Shown: positions 25,072-34,977 of the stretch, in pieces
Numbering within the stretch: the first letter of the stretch is position 1
How the letters are laid out: each line of letters begins with the position of its first letter
Source: VRUE01 sp963844395
Lineage (GTDB): Bacteria > Actinomycetota > Thermoleophilia > Solirubrobacterales > 70-9
DNA: 64,000 nt
Reading direction: 5' to 3'
NCBI GenBank assembly: GCA_963844395.1
Contig: CAWJNX010000002.1
Location: forward strand, 1,116,001-1,180,000
The notes under the pieces: model-generated
The model's input: only the letters and a program-made list of their open reading frames with translations
Database searches by the model: none
Told to the model about the DNA's origin: nothing
Made by a program: the position numbers and the translations under genes

Positions 25072-25783
25072 CGCCGTAGATCGCGGCAAAGCCGGCGATC
25101 GTCAGGCCGACGCGCAGCCATGATCCGTCGCCGTCGTGCTCGTGGGCATGGGCGGCGGGAAGCAGGTCGGTGGCGCCCATGTAGAGGAAGAAGCCGGCGT
25201 AGAGGGCGAGGAAGTAGCCGAGCGTCTGGTCGGAGACCGAGATCAGCGAGCCGACAGCGGCACCGAGCAGCGGCGCGAAGGCATCGATCCGCAGCCAGCG
25301 CTTCGCCCGCACGCGATCGCCCGACTGACTCAGGACGAAGCTGACAGTGTTGAGCCCATCGGCAAAGCCGTGGCTGACGACGGCGATCAGGACGAGGATG
25401 CCGGTCTCGGCGTTGACGCTGAAGGCGAGCCCGATTCCGACCCCGTCGGTGAAGGTGTGAAGGGAGAGGCCCAGTGCGCCGAGCACGCCGACCCGTCCGT
25501 GGGCTTTCGCCTGCTCGGGATCGTCACGGTGGTGCAGGACGAGCACCCGCTCGAGCAGGAAGAAGCCGAGGAAGCCGAGGGCCACCACCGGGACGGCGTC
25601 ATGGGCCTCGCCGATGTGCTCGATCGCCTCCGGCAGCACCTCCAGCAGCGCCACCGCGACGACGATGCCGCCGCTCAGGGCGACGACCGTCGGCAGGGAG
25701 TGGGCGAGCCGCAGCGCCACGGCCCCACCGCTGAAGATCGCGATGACGGCGAGCGCCGCGAGCGGTATCGCAACCTCAGGCAT
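25046..25783 (-). CDS. ZIP-family metal transporter
   Basis: About 245 residues with eight hydrophobic helices. The metal-binding helices are LGLSLHTFTDGVGIGLAF and VVSHGFADGLNTVSFVL (H-x-x-x-D and H-G-x-x-D type), typical of GufA/ZIP transporters that import Zn or other divalent metals. A His-rich loop (HAHEHDGD) near the end may gate metal. The ATG at 25783 overlaps the end of the upstream Fur-type regulator gene, so the two are translationally coupled and probably zinc-regulated. Confidence 0.85.
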   Translation of the reverse strand: MPEVAIPLAALAVIAIFSGGAVALRLAHSLPTVVALSGGIVVAVALLEVLPEAIEHIGEAHDAVPVVALGFLGFFLLERVLVLHHRDDPEQAKAHGRVGVLGALGLSLHTFTDGVGIGLAFSVNAETGILVLIAVVSHGFADGLNTVSFVLSQSGDRVRAKRWLRIDAFAPLLGAAVGSLISVSDQTLGYFLALYAGFFLYMGATDLLPAAHAHEHDGDGSWLRVGLTIAGFAAIYGVTLLGHPG

Positions 25784-26207
25784 GCCGCTCCGAGCAGGGC
25801 CCACAGGTTCCGCGCAGGACCACGTCGTGCGCCGCGACGGCGAAGTCGGAGCGGCTGCCGACCGCCTCGATCGCCCTCTCCAGCTCCTGGCTGGCGAAGG
25901 GGGCGAGCCGCCCGCAGTCCTCGCAGACCAGATGGTGGTGATGCTCGTCGGGATCGAGCCGCTCGTAGCCGGCGGCGTCGCCGCCGATCTCGACTCGCTG
26001 CACGAGGTGTAGCCGCTCGAGCCTCTCCAGGGTGCGGTAGACGCTCGCCCGACCTACCGAATCGAGCCTCCGGTCGATCTCCAACGCGGTCAGCGCGCAG
26101 GTCTCCGCGGCCAGCAGCTCGACGATCTGGCGCCGCGAGGCGCCGCTGCGCTGCCCTGCCTCATCGAGGCGCTGCAGTGCGTGTCCGGCCCAATCCACGG
26201 CCGGCAA
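25776..26207 (-). CDS. Fur-family regulator, Zur-like
   Basis: 143 residues: winged helix (SRRQIVELLAAETCALTALE, then GRASVYRTLERLERLHLVQR) and a dimerisation domain with HHHHLVCEDCGRLAPF and CGPC near the C-terminus (structural zinc Cys pairs). Co-transcription with a ZIP transporter suggests zinc-responsive repression (Zur) rather than iron. An inverted repeat directly upstream of the start is a candidate operator. Confidence 0.85.
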   Translation of the reverse strand: MPAVDWAGHALQRLDEAGQRSGASRRQIVELLAAETCALTALEIDRRLDSVGRASVYRTLERLERLHLVQRVEIGGDAAGYERLDPDEHHHHLVCEDCGRLAPFASQELERAIEAVGSRSDFAVAAHDVVLRGTCGPCSERHA

Positions 26208-26219
26208 GCTATCAGATAA

Positions 26220-26234
26220 TGAGACTTATTCTCA
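26220..26234 (-). promoter_or_regulatory. Fur/Zur-box-like inverted repeat
   Basis: TGAGA-cttat-TCTCA lies 12 bases upstream of the regulator start, within an AT-rich stretch (GATAATGAGACTTATTCTCA). Position and symmetry fit autoregulation. Confidence 0.55.
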
Positions 26235-26246
26235 GAAAGCGACCGC

Positions 26247-27173
26247 TCAGCTGTAGCGGTCCCACTTGAGCAAATAGGGCAGCGGGTCGATCGGGCTGCC
26301 GCCCTCGTACCAGCCGGGGGCGGTCCAGATCTCGAAGTGCAGGTGGCAGGCGCTGGAGGAGCCGGTGCTGCCGATCAGGCCGATCGGCTGGCCGGTGCGG
26401 ACCCTCATACCGGTTTTCAATGGCGACGGTTCAAGCATGTGCATGTAGGCGGTGTCGAGGGTGGATCCCCTGCTGTCGATGACGACGTAGTTGCCGGCGG
26501 CGCTCTGGTACCCCGAGTATCGGACCCGTCCGCCGCGAGCGGCGACGAGGGGGACGCCGCACTTGGCCATCACGTCGTGGCCCTGATGGGTGTGGCCGGA
26601 GCGGCCGGCGCCGAAGACCGCACCGGCGCTGCCGAAGTCGTGGGTGCCGAGGACCGGGAAGGCGAAGCCGTAGAGGGCGAAGCCGAGCCCGAAGGCCTGC
26701 GCGGAGGAAGAGGCGCGCTGCTTCGCTTCGCGGATGGACTGCGAAAGAGACTGCGCCGCCGCCGGCTCGTCTCCTTGGGGGGCGATCTGGAACCTGTAGC
26801 GGCCGTTGGGGGCGGGGCGTCCGTCGCTGCCCGTCCCGTCCCACTGGATGCTGTCCTTCAGATCGGGCGGGACGTCGTTGCGGTAGAAGCTCCGGACGAT
26901 CTGCCCGGCCGCGTCGACGACGTCGATGCGAAGGTCGTTTGCGGGCTGGCTGCTGCCGATCGCGTAGGTGAGGCGCGGATAGCGGATCCCGTAGTAGAAG
27001 GACTTGCGAGGCGAGGTCTCGGCGGAGAGGAGGCGAAGCGTCCCGACGCTCGGCGCGGCGTCCGGCGCGCCCGGGCGGCTCGCGGGCGGTGGCCCTGCGC
27101 TGGCAGGGGTCGGCGCACCGCCGGTCGCCGCGAGCGCGGTTCCGCCGACGCTCGCGAAAAGCGCCCCCACCAT
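26247..27173 (-). CDS. Secreted M23 (LytM) peptidase with FlgD-like Ig domain
   Basis: 308 residues. A hydrophobic leader ends in GGTALAA and is followed by a Pro/Ala linker. A FlgD-like Ig fold comes next (DLRIDVVDAAGQIVRSFYRN...WDGTGSDGRPAPNGRYRF, about residues 80-130). The C-terminal M23 domain has HTHQGHDVMAKCG and SSACHLHFEIW, keeping H-x(n)-D and HxH zinc ligands. It should cleave peptidoglycan cross-links outside the membrane. The start is uncertain: the frame is open further upstream without a standard start codon. Confidence 0.85.
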   Translation of the reverse strand: MVGALFASVGGTALAATGGAPTPASAGPPPASRPGAPDAAPSVGTLRLLSAETSPRKSFYYGIRYPRLTYAIGSSQPANDLRIDVVDAAGQIVRSFYRNDVPPDLKDSIQWDGTGSDGRPAPNGRYRFQIAPQGDEPAAAQSLSQSIREAKQRASSSAQAFGLGFALYGFAFPVLGTHDFGSAGAVFGAGRSGHTHQGHDVMAKCGVPLVAARGGRVRYSGYQSAAGNYVVIDSRGSTLDTAYMHMLEPSPLKTGMRVRTGQPIGLIGSTGSSSACHLHFEIWTAPGWYEGGSPIDPLPYLLKWDRYS

Positions 27174-27497
27174 CGCGACTATGAAAATCTCCGGCCAGCC
27201 AAGGCTCGGCGCCCGTTTGCCTACGTGCCACGTGCCCTCTCTTTCGATCGCCTGCGGAGTTAGCTGTCGGGCTCGCGCTGAAAGAGATGCGCTACGGACG
27301 CTGTTCGTCCGATTCGCCCCCGGGACCTGCTACGGTCCCTGCGGTTCCTCCGCTCCCGTCCGGTAGCCCGGCCGGGATTAGGCATTGCTGGCGCGGCAGT
27401 ATAGACAGCGTGTCGGCGACAGGAGGGTCGGGCACGCCACCGCGGCGCGGCGGCTATCATCCCGGGGCCGCTGGGGCTTCCCCGCGGCTTTTCTCTG
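27174..27497. other. Divergent intergenic region upstream of rplM
   Basis: No credible gene is seen. It must hold promoters for the M23 peptidase (leftward) and rplM (rightward). Two perfect small hairpins are present: CGGACG-ctgtt-CGTCCG (27295-27311) and GGGACC-tgctac-GGTCCC (27322-27339). They could form part of a ribosomal-protein leader, but no known leader motif is recognised. Confidence 0.4.
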
Positions 27498-27935
27498 ATG
27501 AAGACCTATGTCGCAACCTCCGCCGACCGCCAGCGAGACTGGTACGTCGTCGACGCCGAGGGCCAGACCCTGGGCCGCCTGGCGACCCGGATCGCCGACG
27601 CGCTGCGCGGCAAGCGCAAGCCTGAGTACACCCCCCACGTCGACACCGGCGACTTCGTCGTCGTCGTCAACGCCGAGAAAATCCACGTGACCGGCAACAA
27701 GCTCGAGCAGAAGCGCTACTGGCGCCACAGCGGCTACCCGGGAGGGATCAAGTCCCGGACCCTGGCCGAGATGCTCGACCGCCGTCCGGAGGAGGTGATC
27801 CGCAAGGCGGTGAAGGGAATGCTTCCCCGCAACCGTCTCGCCCGCAAACAGCTGACCAAGCTGAAGGTCTACGCCGGGCCCGGATCATCCACATGCTGCG
27901 CAGCAGCCGAAACAGATGGAGATCAGCAATGTTGA
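27498..27935 (+). CDS. rplM: Ribosomal protein L13 (frameshift near the end)
   Basis: Large-subunit protein L13. Begins MKTYVATSADRQRDWYVVDA, with TLGRLATRIADALRGKRKPE, RYWRHSGYPGG and VKGMLPRNRLARKQLTKLKV. The expected end DHPHAAQQPKQMEIS is in another frame: an extra G near 27883 (GGCCCGGATC for GGCCCGATC) causes the shift. After correction no stop separates L13 from the acidic rpsI N-terminus, so another indel near 27920-27935 must be assumed. Confidence 0.9.
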   Translation: MKTYVATSADRQRDWYVVDAEGQTLGRLATRIADALRGKRKPEYTPHVDTGDFVVVVNAEKIHVTGNKLEQKRYWRHSGYPGGIKSRTLAEMLDRRPEEVIRKAVKGMLPRNRLARKQLTKLKVYAGPGSSTCCAAAETDGDQQC

Positions 27936-28837
27936 TGAGCCGCAGGACGACGAGACTTCAGAGGACAACGTCGAGGAGACTCCCGCTCAGGACGAGAACC
28001 GCTCCGGCCGCGGGTCCTGTCGCGGAGGAGGACTCCTCGTCCTCGCAGGCTGCGGGCGAGGAGCCCACCTCCACGCCACCCGCGGAGGCAGACGGCCGAG
28101 GAGGAACAGCCTCAGGACGCTGCCGCGGAGGAGCCCTCGCCAGAGGCGGCGCCGGGAGGAAGCTGCGCAGGACGACGCGCCTGCCGAGGCCTGCCGAGGC
28201 TCCCGTTGCTGAGCAGGAGGAGTCCGACTGAGGAGCCTGCTGAGAAGCCCAAGGAGAAGAAGAAGGACGTCATTCCTGGGGCGGATCTGGAGCCTATTGC
28301 TGTCGAGACCGAGGAGCGGCCGCTCAGCGCTGAGGAGAAAGCTCGGCGTGAGGCTGAGGAGGAGGAGCGGCGTCAGCGTGAGGCGGCGATGGTCGCCGAC
28401 TCGCCCGAGGAGGAAGGCCGCCAGCCGCGCCCCGGCCAAGATCGAGGGCGACTCGCGCTTCCTGGCGACCGGCAAACGCAAGCGCTCGATCGCGCGCGTG
28501 ACGCTGCTGCCGGGCAAGCGGCAAGATCGAGATCAACAAGCGCTCCATCGAGGAGTTCTTCCCGCGTCCTCTGCACCAGACGATCGCCAAGCAGGCGCTG
28601 GTCACGACCGGCTACGAGGGCAACGTCGACGTCCGCGTCCGGGTCCACGGCGGCGGCGTCAGCGGTCAGGCCGGTGCGGTCCGCCACGGGATCGCTCGGG
28701 CGCTGATCGAGGTCGACCCGGATCTGCGCGGCGAGCTGAAGCGGCGCGGCTTCCTCACTCGCGACGCTCGCGTCAAGGAGCGCCGCAAGGCCGGCCTCAA
28801 GAAGGCCCGCAAGAAGCCACAGTTCTCCAAGCGCTGA
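27916..28837 (+). CDS. rpsI: Ribosomal protein S9 with long acidic extension (several frameshifts)
   Basis: The conserved S9 core is intact at the 3' end in one frame: NKRSIEEFFPRPLHQTIAKQ, then GGGVSGQAGAVRHGIARALI and the basic tail KARKKPQFSKR ending at 28837; before it FLATGKRKRSIARVTLLPG is in another frame. Upstream is a Glu/Ala/Pro-rich extension of about 170 codons (VDEPQDDETSEDNVEETPAQ, EKPKEKKKDVIPGADLEPIA, KARREAEEEERRQREAAM) broken by about six shifts. A palindromic element supplies part of it. Such extensions occur in some actinobacterial S9 proteins, but this one is very long. Confidence 0.85.
28008..28085 (+). repeat. In-gene palindromic element, copy 2 (rpsI)
   Basis: Outer arms CCGCGGGT / ACCCGCGG; inner stem GGAGGAGGACTCCTCG / CGAGGAGCCCACCTCC with two mismatches; loop TCCTCGCAGGCTGCGGG. 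Translated in the same frame as copy 1 it gives AAGPVAEEDSSSSQAAGEEP then TSTPPAEA, close to the GuaA segment. Confidence 0.85.
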
Positions 28838-28847
28838 CGGGGCCGAG

Positions 28848-30166
28848 GTGACGCCGGAGCGCAAGCTCTTCGGAACCGACGGGGTCCGAGGGGAGGCCGG
28901 CACGTTCCTCAGCGCCGAGCTGGCCACCTCGCTTGGGCCGGGCCGCGGTCGCCTCGTTGCAGGCCGAGCGGCCGCAGGTGCTGATCGTCCGCGACACGCG
29001 CGAGTCGGGCCCGATGCTGGAAGCGGCCCTGGCCGCGGGGGTCGCCGCCGGAGGCGGCGACGCGCTGCTCGGCGGCGTGATGCCGACGCCGGCCGCCGCG
29101 ATCCTGGTCAAGCGGCTCGGGCTCGACCTGGCAGCGGTCGTCTCGGCTTCCCACAACCCCTACCGCGACAACGGCATCAAGTTCTTCAGCGGCGCCGGGA
29201 CGAAGCTCGACGACGAGACGGAGGGCAGGATCGAGGCGCTGCTCGGCTCCGACGCCGACCCCGCCATCCATCCCGGCCACGTCCGCGAGCTGAACGGCGG
29301 GATCGAGGACTACCTACGGGCGCTCGAGTCCGCCTTCCCGCTCGACCTCTCGGGCATCAAGGTGGCGCTCGACTGCGCCAACGGCGCCACCCACCGCGCC
29401 GCGCCGGCGATCTTCGAGCGGCTGGGAGCCGAGGTCGAGGCGGTCGCGGCCGAGCCCGATGGCCGCAACATCAACGACGGCTGCGGATCGACCCACCTCG
29501 ACAACCTCGCGGCCCACGTCGCCGCCTGCGGGGCGGCGATCGGCTTCGCCTTCGACGGCGACGGCGACCGTGTGCTCGCCGTCGACTCCGCCGGCCGCCC
29601 CCACGACGGCGACGAGCTGATCGCCCTGGTCGCCAGGGGCAAGGCCGCCCGCGGCGAGCTGGAGGGCGGTGTCGCGGTGACCGTGATGAGCAACTACGGT
29701 TTCCACCGCGCGATGGAGGAGGCCGGGATCGAGGTCGCCGTCACCCAGGTCGGCGATCGCTACGTCCTCGACGAGCTGCGGCGGCGCGAGCTGGCCGCTT
29801 GGCGGCGAGCAGTCGGGCCACATCATCGACACCGGCTTCGTCGCGACCGGCGACGGGATCGCCGCGGCGTTGATGGCGATGCGCGAGCTGGACGGCCGCG
29901 ACCTGGCCGCGGTCGAGGCGATGGCGAAGCTGCCGCAGACCCTGGTCAACGTCGAGGTCGCCGATCGCGGGGCGCTGGAAGGCGCCACCGCCGTCTGGGA
30001 GGCGGTCGAGCGCGAGGCCGCCGAGCTGGACGGCCGCGGCCGGGTCCTGCTCCGCCCCTCGGGCACCGAGCCCCTGGTTCGCGTGATGGCCGAGGCCCCG
30101 ACCGCCGAGGAGGCCGACGCGGTCTGCGAGCGCCTTGCCGCCGTGGTCAGGCAAGAGCTGTCCTGA
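28848..30166 (+). CDS. glmM: Phosphoglucosamine mutase (two frameshifts)
   Basis: Converts glucosamine-6-P to glucosamine-1-P for UDP-GlcNAc. Start KLFGTDGVRGEAGTFLSAEL; phosphoserine loop VVSASHNPYRDNGIKFF (Ser about residue 100); Mg site AFDGDGDRVLAVD; sugar loop GGEQSGHIIDTGFVATGDG; phosphate loop LLRPSGTEPLVRVM. Frames change near 28940 (after ATSLG) and near 29803, where GCCGC for GCGC (one extra C) breaks ELAxLGGEQSGH. Follows rpsI by ten bases. Confidence 0.9.
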
Positions 30167-30195
30167 CAGCCGCCCTCTACTCTTAATCGCCTCCT

Positions 30196-32017
30196 ATGTG
30201 CGGAATCGTCGGATACGTGGGCGCACGCCCCTGTCGTGAGCTGCTAGTCGCCGGGCTCGAAAAGCTCGAATACCGCGGCTACGACTCGGCCGGGGTCTCG
30301 GTGATCGAAGACGGCCGGGTCGAGAGCGTGCGGGCGGTCGGCAACCTCGCCAATCTGCGTGCCGCGGTCGAGGAGCACGACAGTGAGAACGGCGGCGGCG
30401 TGGCGGTAGCCGCATCAACGGCGACGACCGGCATCGCCCACACTCGCTGGGCAACCCACGGGCGAGTGACCGAGGAGAACGCCCACCCGCACAGCGACGA
30501 CTCCGGCAGCGTCCACATCGTCCTCAACGGGATCGTCGAGAATCACGCCAAGCTGCGCACCCAGCTCGAGGCCGAAGGGCACGAGTTCAGCTCCGAAACC
30601 GACGCCGAGGTGGTCGCCCACCTGATCGCCAGCCGCTACGAGGACGACCTCGCCGACGCGGTCCGCGCCGCCTTCGCCGAGCTGCGCGGCCACTACGCCT
30701 TCGTCGCCATGCACGCCGAGCAGCCCGGCCTTCTGGTCGGGGCGCGCAAGGAGTGCCCGCTGGTGGCCGGAGTGGCGGATGGCGAGAGCTTCCTCGCCTC
30801 GGCGATCCCCGCCTTCCTCGCCGAGACGCGCCAACGCGGTGGCGATCGAAAACGACGAGATCGTCACGATCGACCCCGCGGGTGTGACGATCACCGACGC
30901 GGAGGGAAACCCGGTGACCCGCGAGGCCGAGGAGATCACCTGGGACGAGGCCGCCGCCGAGAAGGGCGGCTACGAGACCTTCATGCTGAAGGAGATCCAC
31001 GAGCAGCCCGACGCGGTCGCCGAGACGATCGCCGACCGCCTGCCGGGCGACGAGGGCGTCGACCTCTCCGAGGTCGACCTGGATGACTCCTTTCTGCGGG
31101 GCATCAGGCGGATCGTGATCGTCGCCTGCGGCACCTCCTACCACGCCGGGCTGGTCGGCCGTTACGCGATCGAGGAATGGGCGCGGGTGCCGGTCGAGAT
31201 GGACGTCGCCTCCGAGTACCGCTACCGCAACCCGGTGGTGGGCGACGACGATCTGGTGATCGGCATCACCCAGTCGGGGGAGACCGCCGACACGCTGGCG
31301 GCGATGCGGCTGGCGCGCGAACGCGGCGCCAAGGTGCTGGCGATCACCAACGTCATGGGCAGCCAGGCGACGCGCGACGCCGACGCGGTCCTCTACACGC
31401 GCAGCGGCATGGAGATCAGCGTCGCCGCGACGAAGACCTTCGTCGCCCAGGTCGCGGTGATGTACCTGATCGGGCTACGGCTGGCGGAGCTACGCGGGAC
31501 GCTGCCGGCCGAGCGCCTCGCCGAGCTGGTGTCGGAGATGAAGTCGCTGCCGTCGAAGATCGAGGCGACGATCGCCGGCTGCGTGGAGGCCGAGGTGCGC
31601 GAGGTCGCCGCCGCCTACGGCGAGCGCGAGTTCTTCCTCTACCTCGGCCGCCACATCGGCCTCTCGGTCTGCCTCGAGGGGGCGCTGAAGCTGAAGGAGA
31701 TCTCCTACATCCCGACCGACGCCTACGCCGCCGGCGAGATGAAGCACGGGCCGATCGCCCTGCTCGACGAGGCGACCCCGGTCGTCTGCGTGGCGACCGA
31801 GAGTCCCGTCCTCGACAAGGTCCTCTCCAACGTCGAAGAGGTGCGGGCGCGAGGCGCGCAGACGATCGCAATCGCCACCGAAGGATGCGAGCGGGTCCGC
31901 GAGGTCGCAGACCAGACGATCGAGGTGGCCCGCACCGACTGGATCCTGCAGCCGATCGTGGCGATCCTTCCCTTGCAGCTGCTCGCCTACGACATCGCCC
32001 GGGGGCGCGGGCCTTAA
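30196..32017 (+). CDS. glmS: Glucosamine-fructose-6-phosphate aminotransferase (one frameshift)
   Basis: First committed step of amino-sugar synthesis. N-terminal glutaminase: MCGIVGYVGARPCRELLVAG with catalytic Cys2, then HTRWATHGRVTEENAHPH. Two SIS domains follow: IVIVACGTSYHAGLVGRYAI, GITQSGETADTLAAMRLARE and MKHGPIALLDEATPVV. One extra C at about 30833 (GCGCCAAC for GCGCAAC) shifts the frame between FLAETR and NAVAIENDEIV. No glmS ribozyme is visible upstream. Confidence 0.92.
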
Positions 32018-32066
32018 CGTCGACCAGCCTCGCAATTTGGCCAAGACGGTTACGGTCGAGTGATCG

Positions 32067-33642
32067 ATGGGTAGGATGCCGCGCAAGTTGAAGGCGCGGC
32101 TCCCAGTCACCATTCTGCTTTGCGGCCTCGCCCTCGTCGCCCTCGCCAGCTGCGGCGAGGACGGCGACGGAGGCGGCGGCTCAGCGACGGCCGGCATCGC
32201 GCCCCCCAGCTCTCCGATCTTCATCGAAGCGACGATCCGTCCCGAGGGCCGGTTGCAGGCAGACGTCGAGGAAATCGTCAAAACCGTCGCCGGGATCGAC
32301 AATCTCGGCGGCCTGAATCGTCTCCGAGCTCGAAAGCTCCGCCCGCGAGGAGGGCGAACCGTTCGACTACGAGACCGAAGTCGAGCCCTGGCTCGGTGAA
32401 AAGGCCGGCATCTTCCTCGATGGCTTCAACGGCGACGACTTCGAACGCTTCGGCGTCGCGATCCAGACCACCGATCCCGACGCAGCGCAGTCCTTCGTCG
32501 AGAAACAGGCCAAAGGCGACAAGGACCCGATCGACGACGCCTCCTACGAGGGCGTGGAATACAAGGTCGACAGCGCCGACGAAAGCGTCTACGGCATCGT
32601 CGGCGAGCTGCTTGTGATCACCGAGAAGGAGCAGGCGTTTAAAGACGCGGTCGACGCCTCCAACGGCGACTCGCTGGACGACGAAGCCGCATACGACGAC
32701 GCGATCGAGGCGGCGGTCGAGGGCAGCCTCGCCGACATCTACGTCGACGTCGGCCTGCTGATCGAGCAGTCGGGCGAGGAGGTTGACGAGAGCGCCCTGC
32801 AGGCGCTGCGCAGCACCGGCATCGAACCGCGCGAAGCGACTGCGGTAGCAAGCGTCATCCCCGGCTCCGACCAGGTCGAGGTCGAGATCAGCAGCGATCT
32901 CGGAGATCAGGAAGCGCCCAGCGGCGATCGCCTCCGAGCTGCTGGGGTCGCTGCCGGCGAGCTCGTTCGCCGCCGGCGCGGTCTCCGGCTTTGGTGGGCA
33001 GCTGGAAGAAGCGCTCGACGAACTCGACAAGCAGGGGATTCCGGGCCAGGTCCCCCCGGATCAGCTGAAGAAAGGCCTGAACAATGTCGGCGTCAATCTC
33101 GACACCATCGTCGGCTCGATTCGCAGTGGCGGTATTTTCGCCGAAGGCACCAGCGAGAAAAGCCTCGGCGGCGCCTTGGTGCTGGTCATCGACAGCAAGA
33201 AACAGGCATCCGACACCGTCTCCAACATCGGCTCGTTGTTGCAGCTCGGCGGTTTCCAGGGCGTACGCTCGGTGACCGGCGTCGCCAAGGGCTTTTCGAT
33301 CAGCACCGGCGAACTTCCGCGGCCGCTTGTGGTTTTGACGAGGGCCGATCGGATCGCGATCGGCTCGGCCTGCCGGCCGCCGACGAAGCGCTCACTAGCG
33401 ACACGACGCTCGCCGAGACGCAGGCGTTCAAAGATGCGGAGACCGCCCTTGGCAGCATCCCGATCAGCTTCTTCGTCGACGGCCCCGAGGCGCTGCGCCT
33501 GGCCGAATCTCTGGTACCGCGCTCCGAAACCGGCTTCCAGGAAGCCAAGCCTTACCTGAAGAAGATCAGCTCGATCGCACTCGGTTCCAACGCCGACGGC
33601 GACCGCGTCACCGCAAAGCTGATCATCAGCCTCGAGAAGTAG
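32067..33642 (+). CDS. DUF3352-like lipoprotein (frameshifted)
   Basis: About 520 residues after correction. It starts with a lipobox signal (LLCGLALVALASCGED) and a Gly/Ser linker. Then come repeated alpha/beta blocks such as VEPWLGEKAGIFLDGF, GVAIQTTDPDAAQSFVEKQ, GALVLVIDSKKQASDTVSNI and ADEALTSDTTLAETQAFKDA, and it ends VTAKLIISLEK. This plan matches DUF3352 proteins of actinobacteria, whose role is unknown. Frames change near 32320, 32935 and 33365. Confidence 0.65.
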
Positions 33643-33644
33643 GT

Positions 33645-34817
33645 TCAACGTAGGCTGAGCTGACGCTGCTCTCGGACCACTTTGAACGGGTCGTCGGCCT
33701 CGTCCGGAGGCCGTTTGGCGCGGATTTCGCTCCAGCGCAGACTGGTCTCAGCTCCCGCGAGGTAATGGCGGGCCCGCCGCTCGCCGACCGGCTCGAGGAG
33801 ACCCAATCCCGCCATTGCCATCAGGTCCCGCGATGCGCTCTGCTCGCTGATCTCCTCGCCGACCGTCGCCTCGACCGAGGCCTGATATCCAGGCCTGCGA
33901 ATCCGCAGGCCGTAGGCGGCGTCCATAAGCGCGGCCGCGCAACGTTCTGGCAAGCCGTTGCTTTCGGCCAGCTCGACGCACGCGTTCCACAATTGCTCGA
34001 TCTCCTCACGGCGCCGCAACATCGTGCGGATCTGGATGTAGTGGGCGCGGAGGCAGAAGCGAAGCCAGGGCCGGGCGTCTCGGTCGGGGTGCCAGGACCC
34101 TGCGGCCACATCCGTCAGAACCTCGTAGTAGGCCTCCGTGTTCCGGTCCAGAAACTCCTCGATGCTGGAGAAGACCGGGGCAAGCACCCGGTCGCGCGCA
34201 AGGATGAGCGTTTGGAGGCAACGTCCCATCCGCCCGTTTCCGTCGCTGAACGGGTGGATCAAGACGAGGTTCAGGTGAGCCATCGCCGCCTTCACCAGCA
34301 CCGGGCTCTCATCTCGACGCAGGTCCAGCAACAGCTCTCCCATCAGCTCCGGAACCCGATCGCTGGGCGGGCCTTTGTAAACGTTCTCTCCGCTCTCTTC
34401 GTCCCTCACGTAGATGTCTCCCGGACGCCACCTTCCCGGGTTCCTGCGGAGGTCGTGCTTGATCATCATGTAGTGCAAACTCTTGATCAGCCCCTCCTCG
34501 ATCTCGAGTCCGTCGTCGTCGGCGATCTGGAGCACGTAGGTCATCGCGTCGCGATATCCGGCCAGCGCGTGCTGGGTCTCTTCGCTGGCGTCCATCGTTG
34601 GCTCCCCCTCGACCGCGGCGATCACGTCGTCGAGGGAGGCGTTGTAGCCCTCGATGCTGTTGGACCCCTGGACCGCCCGCGCAAAAGCCATCCGCCGCAG
34701 GCTGCCTCGCCAGCGTCGCGGCTCGGCAACGCGATCGTGAAGCCGCTCGCGCTGCTCGGAAAGCAGCTTCAGGACGTCTTGCTCGTCTTCACGAAGCTCG
34801 GGAGTCTGGAAGATCAT
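33645..34817 (-). CDS. Fic-domain protein, class II
   Basis: 390 residues. The Fic motif HPFSDGNGRMGR lies at about residues 187-198 and includes the catalytic His, so AMP transfer (or a related nucleotidyl/phosphoryl transfer) is likely. The N-terminal inhibitory helix is present as SNSIEG (residues 52-57), which places it in class II. A C-terminal winged-helix-like part (EQSASRDLMAMAGLGLLEPV) probably binds DNA. Immediately upstream is an AT-rich inverted repeat, so the protein may regulate its own gene. Targets unknown. Confidence 0.9.
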   Translation of the reverse strand: MIFQTPELREDEQDVLKLLSEQRERLHDRVAEPRRWRGSLRRMAFARAVQGSNSIEGYNASLDDVIAAVEGEPTMDASEETQHALAGYRDAMTYVLQIADDDGLEIEEGLIKSLHYMMIKHDLRRNPGRWRPGDIYVRDEESGENVYKGPPSDRVPELMGELLLDLRRDESPVLVKAAMAHLNLVLIHPFSDGNGRMGRCLQTLILARDRVLAPVFSSIEEFLDRNTEAYYEVLTDVAAGSWHPDRDARPWLRFCLRAHYIQIRTMLRRREEIEQLWNACVELAESNGLPERCAAALMDAAYGLRIRRPGYQASVEATVGEEISEQSASRDLMAMAGLGLLEPVGERRARHYLAGAETSLRWSEIRAKRPPDEADDPFKVVREQRQLSLR

Positions 34818-34868
34818 GATATTTACAAAATATCATACGCTCCTCACTCATGACATTTTGTAAATATC
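34818..34868 (-). promoter_or_regulatory. Candidate operator of the fic gene
   Basis: GATATTTACAAAAT (34818-34831) is inverted exactly at 34855-34868 (ATTTTGTAAATATC), separated by 23 bases. The left half-site touches the fic start codon. Such AT-rich repeats stand out in this GC-rich DNA. Autoregulation by the Fic protein's winged helix is inferred. Confidence 0.7.
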
Positions 34869-34977
34869 AAAACATCATCTCGTAGCTTTGCAGGCTTTTT
34901 TCGCGTGAGCGGAGGGGTTTTCCCAGTTGCCCGCACAGGCAACTGCTGAGCGAGTCCGCGGTTAGGCTGAGCAACGC

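Noticed and set aside
27883..28100. Natural L13-S9 fusion protein
   Set aside because: After correcting one base L13 reads on into S9, but the region has several other shifts; a lost stop through another indel is simpler than a fusion.
30167..30195. glmS ribozyme or riboswitch
   Set aside because: Only 29 bases lie between glmM and glmS, with no conserved ribozyme core.
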